A stretch of DNA of 64,000 bases from Corynebacterium simulans. Lineage in GTDB: Bacteria; Actinomycetota; Actinomycetes; Mycobacteriales; Mycobacteriaceae. The stretch is from positions 1,488,001 to 1,552,000 of the forward strand of contig NZ_CP014634.1 of assembly GCF_001586215.1 (NCBI RefSeq). Direction: 5' to 3'. Both the position numbers and the translations under genes were made by a program. Position 1 is the first letter of the stretch, and each line of letters begins with the position of its first letter. Positions 36,208 to 45,277 of the stretch are shown here, one piece after another. The notes under the pieces are model-generated. The model did no database searches, was not told the origin of the DNA, and saw nothing but the letters and a program-made list of their open reading frames with translations.

Positions 36208-36434
36208 ATGATCCAGTCGTTCGCTGACAAGGACACTGAGCGTCTGTGGAAGCTGCGCCAGCTTGGGTACGCGCAGACTCTTGATGAGTTACGGATTCCC
36301 CGGGAAACCGGCTCGAGGCGTTGAAAGGTGATCAGCGGGGTAAGTTCAGCATTTGAATCAACGACCAGTGGCGGATCTGTTTTCGGTGGTCCGCCGCGGG
36401 GCCAGAGGAGGTTGAGATCGTTGACTACCACTGA
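36208..36434 (+). pseudogene. higB: HigB-type toxin remnant
   Basis: MIQSFADKDTERLW is a normal HigB N-terminus. About 18 residues are then missing before KLRQLGYAQTLDELRIP. A frame change follows near 36300, then NRLEALKGDQRGKFSI, a TGA where Arg is expected, and INDQWRICFRWSA...EVEIVDYH with the stop inside higA. One deletion, one frameshift and one nonsense change make the RNase dead, while the antitoxin gene downstream is intact. Confidence 0.8.
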
Positions 36435-36729
36435 CAAGCTCCCTCCGGTTCACCCCGGTGAGATCCTCATGGAGGACTTCCTTAAAGGAATGGGGATCAC
36501 CCAGCACAAGCTCGCCGTCTCCATCGGCGTTCCGCCCCGCCGGATCAACGAAATTGTTCACGGTAAGCGCGCTGTAACCGCTGACACGGCCCTTCGTCTA
36601 GCGAAGTTTTTCGAGATGAGCCCCCAGTTCTGGCTCGGGTTACAGGCTCAATATGACTTGGACGTGGCGGAAGACAAGACCCTCTCGGAAATCGAGCGGA
36701 TTCACCCGGTCCAAGCTGTCTCAGCGTAG
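36421..36729 (+). CDS. higA: HigA-family antitoxin (XRE helix-turn-helix)
   Basis: A 102-residue protein beginning with TTG at 36421 (MTTTDKLPPVHPGEILMEDF), with AGGAGG about 9 nt upstream. HPGEILMEDFLKGMGITQ and LAVSIGVPPRRINEIVHGK form the HTH typical of HigA, followed by ALRLAKFFEMSPQFWLGLQ. It should bind its own operator upstream of higB. Because higB is destroyed, this is an orphan antitoxin that may still regulate DNA or neutralise toxins elsewhere. Confidence 0.88.
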   Translation: MTTTDKLPPVHPGEILMEDFLKGMGITQHKLAVSIGVPPRRINEIVHGKRAVTADTALRLAKFFEMSPQFWLGLQAQYDLDVAEDKTLSEIERIHPVQAVSA

Positions 36730-36783
36730 CGGTTACCCGAACCAGGTCCGTCAGCGTGAGGATATGCACGCGGATGGTTCGAA

Positions 36784-37227
36784 CTAGGGAATTTGGGGCC
36801 GCCGTCGCGTGGACTTGAGTTCCGAGCGCCGCTTTTTCGCTTCGAGACGGCGTCGTACCGAGCTCCGCGTCGGCTTGGTCCTGCGCCGCGGAGGAGGAGG
36901 CGGAGCGAGCGCCTCGCGCAAGAGGGCGGCCATGCGTTCGCGTGCCTCGGCGCGGTTGCGTACCTGTAATCGCTGGGTCGATGCGGTAACGGTAAGGACG
37001 GTGCCGTCTAGGCGGTGCTCGAGGTTGTGAAGGACGCGGCGACGCTGGGCGTCGGAAAGCGATGAGCACGTAGCGATATCGACGGAAAGCTGCACTTTGC
37101 TGTCCGTAGTATTGACGCCTTGGCCGCCTGGTCCCGACGACTTCGCGAACCGCTCCGTCAGGTCGGCGGCGACGATGACCAGACCCCCGGGGATCCCTGG
37201 GCCAGGCGCGATGGTCAGGTCGTTCAT
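36784..37227 (-). CDS. arfB: peptidyl-tRNA hydrolase ArfB (ribosome rescue factor)
   Basis: A 147-residue class-I release-factor-like protein with the catalytic GGQ at residues 34-36 (KSSGPGGQGVNTTDSKVQL) and a long basic tail (PRRRTKPTRSSVRRRLEAKK) that occupies the empty mRNA channel. It hydrolyses peptidyl-tRNA on stalled ribosomes. The ATG at 37225-37227 (MNDLTIAPG) matches family N-termini; the upstream extension is a shadow. Confidence 0.9.
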   Translation of the reverse strand: MNDLTIAPGPGIPGGLVIVAADLTERFAKSSGPGGQGVNTTDSKVQLSVDIATCSSLSDAQRRRVLHNLEHRLDGTVLTVTASTQRLQVRNRAEARERMAALLREALAPPPPPRRRTKPTRSSVRRRLEAKKRRSELKSTRRRPQIP

Positions 37228-37258
37228 ACCGCCCAGCTTAGTTAGAGTTGTTTCCGGA

Positions 37259-37849
37259 TCAGACCCGCCGTGCGAGATCAGGGTAGTGTACGACCACTCC
37301 GTCACCGTCGACCTCCAACTCGACGTCGACTCCCCGTGTTCCGCTTTTGTATCGGACAGTTTCAGCATCGACGGAGCTGTAGTACTGGTCTGATGCGATC
37401 ACCTGGAGGGACGGCATATCAATCCAAGCCATGATCAGCTGCGTTTTCGGAACCTGAGTCTCAAGCAGCGTCAAGCGACGAATAGGCATTGTGTTGGTGA
37501 GAGGGCACAGACCGAGATCGCAATCGAGTGCGGCTTTCAGGTCGGCTGACTGGACGATACCGGGGGAGGGCAGATCTTCAGGCTGGGCGCCCTCTTCATT
37601 GGTTTCCGCCGACCACACGCCTTGCTCGGACCTAAACAGCTCGAGGCTTCGCCCCCATCCGTCGCCTTCAACGTTCACCGACACACGTTCGGTCACCCAG
37701 TTCTCCGCGGCGCGCAGCTCCCACGTGGCCTCGTATCCATCGCCGTATTGCACTCCGGAAGCGGTCAAACCGGCTCCTAAAAAATGAACTGCGGCCTCGT
37801 TCCGGATGAGAGGAGTCTCGACATGCTCCCACTTATACGTGCGCTCCAT
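37259..37849 (-). CDS. putative glycolipid-binding protein
   Basis: A 196-residue soluble beta-rich protein of the putative glycolipid-binding family. Typical segments are YGDGYEATWELRAAENWVTERV, DCDLGLCPLTNTMPIRRL and VPKTQLIMAWIDMPSLQV (shown in part). The family's biochemical role is poorly defined. Its start directly abuts the truncated end of the fic remnant upstream, so its own promoter region may be foreign. Confidence 0.75.
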   Translation of the reverse strand: MERTYKWEHVETPLIRNEAAVHFLGAGLTASGVQYGDGYEATWELRAAENWVTERVSVNVEGDGWGRSLELFRSEQGVWSAETNEEGAQPEDLPSPGIVQSADLKAALDCDLGLCPLTNTMPIRRLTLLETQVPKTQLIMAWIDMPSLQVIASDQYYSSVDAETVRYKSGTRGVDVELEVDGDGVVVHYPDLARRV

Positions 37850-38565
37850 GGTGAGGATTTTACAACGCTCGATGGTGCGAAAAGGCAGGTAGCTTTCGAT
37901 TTGGACCGCGTACCGAGGAGGAGGCTTACCGGCAGAATGGTGTATTCAGTAAGTCCGCGACGCAGAAGAATCCCATGAATGAGAGCACGGCCCACACGGC
38001 CGTTGCCATCTGAAAATGGGTGAATCGTTTCGAATTGAGCGTGAGCAATCGCGGCTTGGATGAGAGCACCGTGCTAAGCGCCATCTAGGTAAAGGCACAG
38101 GTCTTCAACGAGGTCACGGACTAGGCGTGGGGGTGCTGGGATGAACTCGGCACCAATAGGTGTGTGGTTACCTCCTCCGATCCAGTTTTGAATAGTGTGA
38201 AGTCCAGTGGGAATAGAACCCTTCTCCCCCATCAACTCTCTTTGAAGCTTTTCAAGAAGCTCGATGGAGATTGTCGGTTCGGTGGCAAAGCTCTGCTCGA
38301 TGGAACGCAGAACGGTAAGGTTACGGGCAACCTCTTCCGCGCCTTCCTTAAAGCCGCGGACTTCTTCTACTTGGGCGAGTTCCGCGAGGATAACCTTATC
38401 GACGTTGGGTGCAATACCCTCAATGCGTGAGGAAGAAATAGCTTCAGAACGCATGAGCAGGCGGGCCACAGACTCCAACTGGCCTGAAGCCGCATGGCGG
38501 TTGAGCCCCAAAATGTCTCGCTCGATACGCGCTGCCCGGCTGGTGAGTTCTGGGGAAAAGTCCAC
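37850..38565 (-). pseudogene. Fic-domain protein, interrupted and truncated
   Basis: The intact N-terminal part (38565-38077) includes MRSEAISSSRIEGI, the inhibitory-helix-type motif, and IQNWIGGGNHTPIGAEFIP. An in-frame TAG at 38074-38076 interrupts it. Beyond the stop the same frame continues through ETIHPFSDGNGRVGRALIHG, the full catalytic loop, to ILPVSLLLGTRSKS. The frame then changes near 37920 and runs into the next gene's start. The Fic AMP-transferase core is thus broken by a nonsense change, a frameshift and loss of the C-terminus. Confidence 0.85.
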
Positions 38566-38709
38566 GCCTTACTAGCAAGATGGTCAGGGACATAGACCTA
38601 AAAAGGGCCTCCGGCCTTATCGCGCCGGGGAGTGCCGGAGCCTGATTCGGGGATCCAGCTCTCGGTAACGTAGTGAGGCTTGTAGAGGCTATCCATTCGT
38701 CAGACAGCA

Positions 38710-38746
38710 AATGAGTGGTTGGATAACTCTTATCCAACCACTCATT
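38710..38746. repeat. 17-bp perfect inverted repeat
   Basis: AATGAGTGGTTGGATAA and its reverse complement are separated by only CTC. It lies in the 354-bp gap between the fic remnant and the AlbA_2-type gene. No T-tract follows on the plus strand, so an operator or element end is as likely as a terminator. Confidence 0.7.
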
Positions 38747-38805
38747 GCGGTTTATGCGCTAGATAAAGCTTAAACATACGGGGTTTCAGGGCCATAATTT
38801 GGCCT

Positions 38806-38903
38806 CAATGAGAATGTCAATGACACCTCAATGGGAAGATCAATGAGAACTCTTGTCATTGAAGAGGAATGAAGTTAGCATTGAGCCGTCATTGTTAACA
38901 TTG
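38806..38903 (+). promoter_or_regulatory. eight-copy CAATG/CATTG array upstream of the AlbA_2-type gene
   Basis: CAATG occurs at 38806, 38818, 38829 and 38841, then the reverse complement CATTG at 38857, 38879, 38890 and 38899. Spacing is mostly 9-16 bp, i.e. about one helical turn. Four copies in one orientation followed by four in the other form an extended dyad ending 17 bp before the GTG start. This looks like a cooperative operator, perhaps for the downstream protein itself. Confidence 0.6.
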
Positions 38904-38919
38904 AGGGCGGGTATTCATC

Positions 38920-40479
38920 GTGAACAATTGGTCCGAGAATCAGCTGAGAGAGCTATTGGCTGAGCTTGAGTTGCGCGGCGGTGATTCAACAACAGTCGAG
39001 GTCAAAACCGCTCAAGGGGGCATTCCGGACTCTCTACCGCAGACATTGTGCGCGTTCGCAAACATGCCGAGTGGCGGCCTTATCATTCTCGGTGTCAATG
39101 AGAAGGAAGGATTCATTGTCACTGGCATTGAGAATCCTTCGGAGATGGAGGCTGCTCTGGCCTCGCAGGCGCGTCATGCCATCACCCCTCCAGTCACAGT
39201 GCATACCGACAGTGTGGCAATAGATGGCACGCATGTCGTGATTGCGGAGGTTACGGGTCTTCCGATTATTGATAAGCCTGCTATCTACAGGGGAGAAGCG
39301 TATCTTCGAATGGCTGATGGGGACTACCGTATGAGTGCCTCGGAGCTGCGCATGATGGACGTGGCAAAGCTGCATGCCGAAGAGGCAGTGTCCTATGACA
39401 CGACGATTGTGGAAGGCACGAGCCTTGCAGACCTAGATAGCGACGTGGTGCAAGATTTCTTGGTTCAGGCGCGGAAAAAGAATCGGCGACTATCGGGACT
39501 TACTCAAGATGAGGACGTCTTACGGGCGCTAGCGGTGACGACCGCGACTGGAGAGCTGACCCTTGCTGGCCTGTATGCGCTGGGTTTCTATCCCCAAGGA
39601 CATTTTCCCTCCTTAGCAGTAACGGTGGCGCAAAGGCTACCAAATGGTTCGAAGCACGGGCGAGTGCTGGGGTTGGAGACCTTTGAGGGGCCCGTTCCGG
39701 TGCTGTTGAACTCGGTAATGGGATGGGTAAGGCAACGTTTAGCCGCCGTACGGCGATATCGAGAGGACGGATCAATGGTGGAAGTTCCTGAACTTCCCCT
39801 TCCGGCCATTCGAGAGGCCGTGGCTAATGCATTGGTGCACCGTGATCTTGGGCCAAATACGTTGGGTGCGGGTAAATCGATTGATGTCCGCCTACTACCG
39901 GACAAGATGGTTATCTCCAGTCCAGGAGGCCTACGGGATCTGACGGTTGAACAGCTCAAGTCGAGAGATCTGGCGCGCCAGGAGATTAACCAGCGGCTCT
40001 ATAGACTGTGCCGATATCTCAAAGCAGACGATGGCTCTTTTGTTATTGAGGGCGAAGGCGGCGGCGTGCAGCTCATGCTGGATGCCGCGCGAGAGCAAGG
40101 ACTACCGGAGCCTGACCTGATAGATTCTGGCGTGCAATTTACGGTGAAGATGTGGCGGCCGGACACTCGTGGAGAGGCCCGTATCTGGGAGCCACTACGC
40201 AAGGAGGAATCAGGCACCGGCCCGGAACGACGAGTGGATGCACCAGTGACCTTGGAACGCCTGGGTGTTAACGCCCCGCGCGTAGCGGAGGCGCTGCGTA
40301 CGGCGGCACAACCGCTGTCTATCGGCGAAATAGAAACAGCCACAAACCTTACTCGAGCGCAGGTCCGATATGCGCTGAAGTCACTGGTGAAGGCACGATT
40401 CGTGCGTATGGATGGCACGCGCGGTTCACAAGCGACAACCTATGAATGGCTAGCTAACCGCGGGGCTGCAGGCGCTTGA
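38920..40479 (+). CDS. AlbA_2/Schlafen-domain ATP-binding transcriptional regulator-like protein
   Basis: A 519-residue protein starting with GTG. Residues about 20-130 form an AlbA_2 domain (STTVEVKTAQGG...PQTLCAFANMPSGGLIILGV, IYRGEAYLRMADGDYRMS). Residues about 290-420 form a GHKL-type ATP-binding module (PAIREAVANALVHRDLG, VISSPGGLRDL, GEGGGVQLM). A winged-helix end (LSIGEIETATNLTRAQVRYAL) follows. Such proteins are called divergent-AAA/ATP-binding regulators; some are linked to phage defence, but the role here is unknown. Confidence 0.8.
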   Translation: MNNWSENQLRELLAELELRGGDSTTVEVKTAQGGIPDSLPQTLCAFANMPSGGLIILGVNEKEGFIVTGIENPSEMEAALASQARHAITPPVTVHTDSVAIDGTHVVIAEVTGLPIIDKPAIYRGEAYLRMADGDYRMSASELRMMDVAKLHAEEAVSYDTTIVEGTSLADLDSDVVQDFLVQARKKNRRLSGLTQDEDVLRALAVTTATGELTLAGLYALGFYPQGHFPSLAVTVAQRLPNGSKHGRVLGLETFEGPVPVLLNSVMGWVRQRLAAVRRYREDGSMVEVPELPLPAIREAVANALVHRDLGPNTLGAGKSIDVRLLPDKMVISSPGGLRDLTVEQLKSRDLARQEINQRLYRLCRYLKADDGSFVIEGEGGGVQLMLDAAREQGLPEPDLIDSGVQFTVKMWRPDTRGEARIWEPLRKEESGTGPERRVDAPVTLERLGVNAPRVAEALRTAAQPLSIGEIETATNLTRAQVRYALKSLVKARFVRMDGTRGSQATTYEWLANRGAAGA

Positions 40480-41104
40480 CCAGCTGATCGTGGTGGACTG
40501 CGGCAAGGCAGCCGGCGTCGACGACGCGCCGGGCTAGCTCCTTGTCCCCCATCTTGGCGGCAAAGGCCATGCCCATGGTGATGTCATGGTCGGGGCGGCC
40601 GATGAGCGTAATCTCATCGCCAGAAGTGATGCGGCCAGGCTCGATGATGCGCAGGTAGGAACCGCAATCGCCACGCTCAGTGAAGGACTTGAGCCAGCCG
40701 GGCTCGTCCATCCAGCCGGAGAAGGTGGCGCAGGGCGTGCGCGGAATGGAGACCTCGAGCACGCACTCCCCCACCTGAATCTGCTGGTTGATCAGCATAT
40801 TCGGCCAGGAGATCCCCTCGGTGGTGAGGTTCTCCCCGAAGTAGCCATCACGCAGCACGCGGTTGAGCGTGCCCTCCCAGTAGTCGAGCTCCTCGCGGGC
40901 ATAAGCGTAGACGGCCTTCTCGGCACCGCCGTGGTGGGCGTGGTCACCGATGGAATCCCCCACCACGCCGGAGCCGTCACCGTAGTTGGGCCCAGGTATC
41001 TCCAGGTCCAGGAAGGGGCGTGGCTGCTTATCGATGCCCGTGTACTCGTGTCGCCCATGCGGCTCGGGGCGGCGGACAGCGACGTTCGTGGAGATAACCT
41101 TCAT
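40454..41104 (-). CDS. MOSC domain-containing protein (YiiM-like)
   Basis: A 216-residue protein with the MOSC fold that binds molybdenum cofactor or transfers sulfur. Features are GDSIGDHAHHGGAEKAVYAY near residue 48, YWEGTLNRVLRDGYFGENL near 76, and the conserved cysteine in SIPRTPCATFSGWM near 123. Its 3' end overlaps the 3' end of the convergent AlbA_2-type gene by 26 nt. The ATG at 41104 is chosen; a GTG 6 nt earlier is possible. Confidence 0.85.
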   Translation of the reverse strand: MKVISTNVAVRRPEPHGRHEYTGIDKQPRPFLDLEIPGPNYGDGSGVVGDSIGDHAHHGGAEKAVYAYAREELDYWEGTLNRVLRDGYFGENLTTEGISWPNMLINQQIQVGECVLEVSIPRTPCATFSGWMDEPGWLKSFTERGDCGSYLRIIEPGRITSGDEITLIGRPDHDITMGMAFAAKMGDKELARRVVDAGCLAAVHHDQLVKRLQPRG

Positions 41105-41133
41105 GCTCACCTATTGTGGCACACCTCACGCGC

Positions 41134-43659
41134 TCACATGTCGCGATCGCGGAAGAGAGCTTCGGCCGTCACGAGGTCGTAGAAGAAGAGGCGGGGGGCG
41201 AGCGGCATGACGTCGGCAAGCATGGGCATGTCCTCCTTCAGCAGGGCGTTTTCTGGGATAGCGCCGTGCGCCACCGCGCGGGAGGCCAGCGCGAAGGCGT
41301 AGGAGATATACGGCATCCACGCGGCGGCGTTGAGCTCGTCGGCGGTGTTGCCGCTGCCAAAGGCGCTCAGCGCGATGAGCGTGTGGCTCACGGACATGTC
41401 CACGCCGGCTTCCTGAACAATCGAGGTCAGGGCCGTGGCATCCTTGCGCAGCTTCTCCACGGTGCCCAGGGCATCGAGCGGGCCGTTGTTGGCAAAGCAT
41501 TCGCGCAGCGCGACGATGCGGGCGGCCTCGCTGGTGAGGTCATCTACCTCAGGCGAAGGGCTCGGTGTGGTGGCGGCCGCGAGCAGCATCGGGCGCGTCA
41601 GGCTGTCGACGCCCGAGGTGCGCGCTGTGGCGAGCTTTTCCGGCAGCGCGGCATCGGATGCGACGGCGCCCAAAAGGCCCGGGTAGTTATCCGTTGCTGG
41701 GTTATCGCTGGCGACGTCCATGTGGAACAAACGGGTGCGCACCAGGGAGCGAGCCTGCTGGTTAACGCTCACACCAGACTGGCCCAGTGCCTGCACGGCT
41801 GCGGCTGGGTCGAGGCGCAGATTGTCGATGATGCTGTCGAACATCGCCTGCAGGCGCGGATTCGGGCTGCGCTGCGAGAGCACGTGCAGGGAACGGAAAG
41901 CATCCCAGAGCTCGAGCGGGGTCCACTCCTTCGAGGCCAAGGCCGGCTCGGCGGCGTCGGTGCCCACTACGAGTGAGGCGCTCGACGGGCGCGCCGGGGC
42001 GGCGAGGTTGGAGGAAGCCTGTAGCTCGCGGACGTCGACAAGCAAAGTGCCCTCGAGCTCAGGAGCTTCGAAACCGGCCTCGTTTGGCTCAAGACGGGTT
42101 GGGGCAACGGTTGGGTTAGCCAAAGGCCACGCCCATCCCACGAGGTCAACGGGTTCTTCGAGGTTCTGCTCGATCTCGATGCCCTCCCCAATCAGGCCGC
42201 GGCTGGCCAATGGGGACTTGCGGACGGTAGCCAGCGCAGCATAGATGAGGCTCGAGGAAGCCGATGCCTCGTACTCCAGCACACGGCGCTCCATGCTGCG
42301 GCTCAGGTGCGCGGCGCGCTCCTTCTCAGGCAGCTCGGCGAGGTAATCCTCGTAGGACAGCGTGGACCACATGAGGAACAGCTCGCAGGAAGCCTGCTTG
42401 CGCACGGCGCTGACCAAAGCGCCATTCGGCACGGACAGGTTGCGCACCGGCTGAGTGGTGCGGGAGGTACGCGCGAGCTCCTTGATCTTTTGGCGGGAGT
42501 CGATGGTGACGAACTTCGCCAGCGGTAGCGGGCGCGGGGAATGGACGCTGAACTGGGCATCCTGGTCCAGTTGACCTGCCAGGATGACCGGCTTTTCGTA
42601 GTGGATGGTCGGCTCCAAGCCGATGCGTTTGACGCGGGTGAAAAGGGCCTCCGGGATGACGTCGAATTCCAGCTCGTAGCCGGCCTCGCTGGCCACTACC
42701 TCGCGGCGGGAAACCTCCGTCTCCTGGAAGGTGCGTGCCTTCTTATCCAGCACGATGGGCTTCTTCGGCGGCGAGGCGAGCAGGTAACCAAACGCGGAGT
42801 GCTTGCCCAAAGCATCGATGAAGCGGAAGTCGGTACCGCGCGGGCCCTCGTTCTTTGCGCGCATGTGCAGGCCCTCGGCCATGGAGATAAAGCGGACGTC
42901 GACAAGCGTGTCCTCGTGGTACAGCGAGACCTCGTAGCGGCCGACCCATGGATCCTCGTAGAGATCGGAGGGAAACGCCTCTGCCACGCCGGTGCCGAGG
43001 GTTTGCTCGGAGATCTCTTCCTGCTCGCCGTCGACAGGCGCATAGACCAAATCGAGGCGCCACTCCCCTTCTTGGTGCAGCGTTACCTTCGGCGAGTGCG
43101 TATAAATCGGCTCGCCGTCCAAGCCCTGCGCATTGGTCAAGGTCTTTACGGAAAAGTCCCACTCAAAGAACACTTGCTTATCGATGTCCACCGGCTCGCG
43201 CTGTGGCACCTCTACGCGCTGTGGCAGTGGACCAAACTCCCAGCCCGCCCAGATAGCTAGCGGCGTGGCATCCTCCAGGGTGCCCTGTGGGGCGAGCAGC
43301 GTGGACTGATCGTGGATGATAAACGGTGCATCGCTGCTGATGCCGGTGAAGTTAAACTCCGGTGCGAGTGGTTCCTCGCCGTCCATGAGGGTTACCTGGA
43401 TGGACTTGAAGGGGCCGGGAATGCCCACGCGCAGACGCTCGCCGGCTTCGAAGACGCGGACGGAGTGTGGGCGATCGATGAAGTGGGATTCGACGCGCCA
43501 CTGCGGTTGCTTCAGTTCGTGCTCCATGAGGTCTGGCAGCGCGATATCCAGGATGCGAGTCTTTGGGTCAAGGCTTAGGCGAGGGGCCTGTTCGAGATAA
43601 GAGGACTGTTCAATTGCCGTGGTTTCCAAGCACAGAGTCTCCGCATTCATTTGCCCCAT
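41134..43659 (-). CDS. large hypothetical protein, 841 aa
   Basis: I do not recognise this gene. It encodes a soluble acidic protein without signal peptide or membrane helices. The N-terminal two thirds look beta-rich (RVEVPQREPVDIDKQVFFEW and many short strands); the C-terminal third is Ala-rich and helical. No catalytic motif stands out. Codon use is GC-rich like the core genes to its left, and it precedes AT-richer accessory DNA. Downstream it nearly abuts the MOSC gene (about 30 nt), so the two may be cotranscribed. Confidence 0.8.
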   Translation of the reverse strand: MGQMNAETLCLETTAIEQSSYLEQAPRLSLDPKTRILDIALPDLMEHELKQPQWRVESHFIDRPHSVRVFEAGERLRVGIPGPFKSIQVTLMDGEEPLAPEFNFTGISSDAPFIIHDQSTLLAPQGTLEDATPLAIWAGWEFGPLPQRVEVPQREPVDIDKQVFFEWDFSVKTLTNAQGLDGEPIYTHSPKVTLHQEGEWRLDLVYAPVDGEQEEISEQTLGTGVAEAFPSDLYEDPWVGRYEVSLYHEDTLVDVRFISMAEGLHMRAKNEGPRGTDFRFIDALGKHSAFGYLLASPPKKPIVLDKKARTFQETEVSRREVVASEAGYELEFDVIPEALFTRVKRIGLEPTIHYEKPVILAGQLDQDAQFSVHSPRPLPLAKFVTIDSRQKIKELARTSRTTQPVRNLSVPNGALVSAVRKQASCELFLMWSTLSYEDYLAELPEKERAAHLSRSMERRVLEYEASASSSLIYAALATVRKSPLASRGLIGEGIEIEQNLEEPVDLVGWAWPLANPTVAPTRLEPNEAGFEAPELEGTLLVDVRELQASSNLAAPARPSSASLVVGTDAAEPALASKEWTPLELWDAFRSLHVLSQRSPNPRLQAMFDSIIDNLRLDPAAAVQALGQSGVSVNQQARSLVRTRLFHMDVASDNPATDNYPGLLGAVASDAALPEKLATARTSGVDSLTRPMLLAAATTPSPSPEVDDLTSEAARIVALRECFANNGPLDALGTVEKLRKDATALTSIVQEAGVDMSVSHTLIALSAFGSGNTADELNAAAWMPYISYAFALASRAVAHGAIPENALLKEDMPMLADVMPLAPRLFFYDLVTAEALFRDRDM

Positions 43660-43904
43660 ATTAGGACAAATTGCAGCGTGTTGGTAGTGCGCTGGTAGCG
43701 GGCTGTGGCGGCTTGTACAAGGTCATGACGGTGTTGGGCTATGAACTGCACATTGAGCACGCCGGCTTAGCGACGCCTTCGCTGCCACCGCCGCGCGCGT
43801 CATCAGCGGTGAGCTGCACAGTGAGCGCATGCTTCTCGATGGCGTAACCGTCGGCGATTGCGTCCGTTAGCGTGGTGTACGAGTTGGTTCCTGTGATGGG
43901 CCCC

Positions 43905-44596
43905 GAGGACAATTAGGGCGACCATCATGGGTACCTGGCGTTCAAAGCGCTTGCCAAGGGCGTAGACGCGGAAATCGCCGGTGGACTCGACCAGTACGAC
44001 CCGGAACTTATCGATGGCGTGCGCGTTCTCGGGATTGCCCAAGGAACCGCAGCACGCGACGAAGCAGCCTTTAGGCATGCGCGTAAGACCGGTCACCGCT
44101 TGCGCCGGCAAGACAACGCCTGACAGACGCAGCGATCATCAATGCTTACGAGCACGGCTACAACGTCGCATATACCCACGGCGGGGCAGGCCGCGACAAC
44201 GAGATGCCACCCATGCGCGACCGCCAAACCATGGCAAGGCGCGTGCGTGGGTATGTCACCCTCTCCAAGAGTGATGCCTACAGCGGCTCTAACGCGCCAG
44301 GTCAAGCCACGAGCAGTGAGCGTAAAGCACTGGCCACTATGGGGCGCAGAGGCGGCAAGAAAGCAGAAGAACGCTGGAAAACAGACCCAGAAGGTGAGTA
44401 CGTCCAAGTACGGCGTACAGCGTTGGAAGAAACGAACATCAAGCGTGCCACTGGAGGTCGTGCCACCGCTCGACAGATTGCCAACTACTTCGATGACACT
44501 CTGCTTCAGACTGGGAAGTATCCGTCTATTCCAGACACTATGAGAGAGTTTGGTGTCTCTAGACCAACGGTTAAGAGGGCGTTGAAAAACGCCTAA
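43905..44596 (+). pseudogene. degenerate plasmid replication-type gene remnants
   Basis: One frame gives HHGYLAFKALAKGVDAEIAG through LIDGVRVLGIAQGTAARDEA to a TGA near 44120, preceded by an in-frame TAG at 43914. A second frame then continues LTDAAIINAYEHGYNVAYTH to an open end at 44596, with MGRRGGKKAEERWKTDPEG and a C-terminal helix-turn-helix (MREFGVSRPTVKRALKNA). The tail resembles C-termini of corynebacterial plasmid Rep proteins. The piece from 44204 (130 aa) may still be translated. The 43660-43900 stretch shows nothing recognisable. Confidence 0.4.
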
Positions 44597-44636
44597 AGCA
44601 GCGCAGTTTTGTGCCGACTTGTGGACAGTCTTCCTT

Positions 44637-44783
44637 TTATGCCCATTTCCCATCTTGGCGTGCGTGAAAAAGGAGGAAATCCGCACCGATAGCTCGAGCT
44701 AAAGCTCCATCAGTATCAACATTGTCGCCAATAACTATGCTGTCCTCGATCACTAAACCGGAAGAGCCACTTAACCCTTATGT
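44637..44783 (-). pseudogene. C-terminal fragment of a HAD-family hydrolase
   Basis: The minus-strand frame reads GSSGLVIEDSIVIGDNVDTD then GALARAIGADFLLFHARQDG and stops at 44637-44639. IGDNVDTDG is HAD motif IV and the residues after it fit the same fold. Only about 45 residues survive, with a stop codon just upstream. Confidence 0.55.
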
Positions 44784-44803
44784 ACCCTTTTGATAGATGC
44801 ACT

Positions 44804-44843
44804 AATTTGGCCACAGTACCCGCATGGGTACTGTGGCCAAATT
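44804..44843. terminator. 18-bp perfect inverted repeat, probable terminator
   Basis: AATTTGGCCACAGTACCC and its reverse complement enclose GCAT; AT-rich sequence flanks both sides. It lies about 80 nt downstream of the two-gene module at 44921-45930 and could end that transcript. Confidence 0.5.
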
Positions 44844-44920
44844 TTGGAAGACAGTTTAGCAAGATCCTATCACTTTTTATCAAGTGATTAATAGACTGCT
44901 AGCTCCAGTTAAAACACCGA

Positions 44921-45277
44921 TCAGGCCGCTGCTCGACGAAAGGCTATATGGTTATTGGGCCAGAAAAAGTAGCAGATGGCTAGGAACGCTACGACTATTC
45001 GCCCAACCAAGCTAGGGAAGAAAGCTGTAATAGCTATCGTTGCAGCAAAGAGGAAAATGGAACGCACACGATGCATCCAAGGAGATACCGCTTTTTCACC
45101 CATGATCATGGAAATACCAAAAAGGATTGCTCCCAATATTGAATAGATCCACAAATATCCAGAATTGAAAAAGTGTTCAACTCCATGTTTCTCAATAATA
45201 TCCGAGGGGAATATAGTGACAAAAGCCCACAGAGATTCTGGAAAGCGAATAAACTTTGGATCTTTATCCATCCGCAT
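44921..45277 (-). CDS. small membrane protein, possible immunity protein
   Basis: A 118-residue protein of unknown family with three hydrophobic segments: SGYLWIYSILGAILFGISMI (about 40-59), IFLFAATIAITAFFPSLVGR (about 74-93) and IVVAFLAICYFFW (about 94-106). Its ATG overlaps the stop of the secreted protein gene upstream (TAATG), so the two are translationally coupled. Base composition is clearly AT-richer than the flanking core genes, suggesting transfer. The pairing suggests an immunity or accessory role. Confidence 0.65.
   Translation of the reverse strand: MRMDKDPKFIRFPESLWAFVTIFPSDIIEKHGVEHFFNSGYLWIYSILGAILFGISMIMGEKAVSPWMHRVRSIFLFAATIAITAFFPSLVGRIVVAFLAICYFFWPNNHIAFRRAAA

Noticed and set aside
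44093..44686. 197-aa minus-strand frame
   Set aside because: It is antisense to the Rep-like remnant and overlaps the HAD fragment in another frame; no support.
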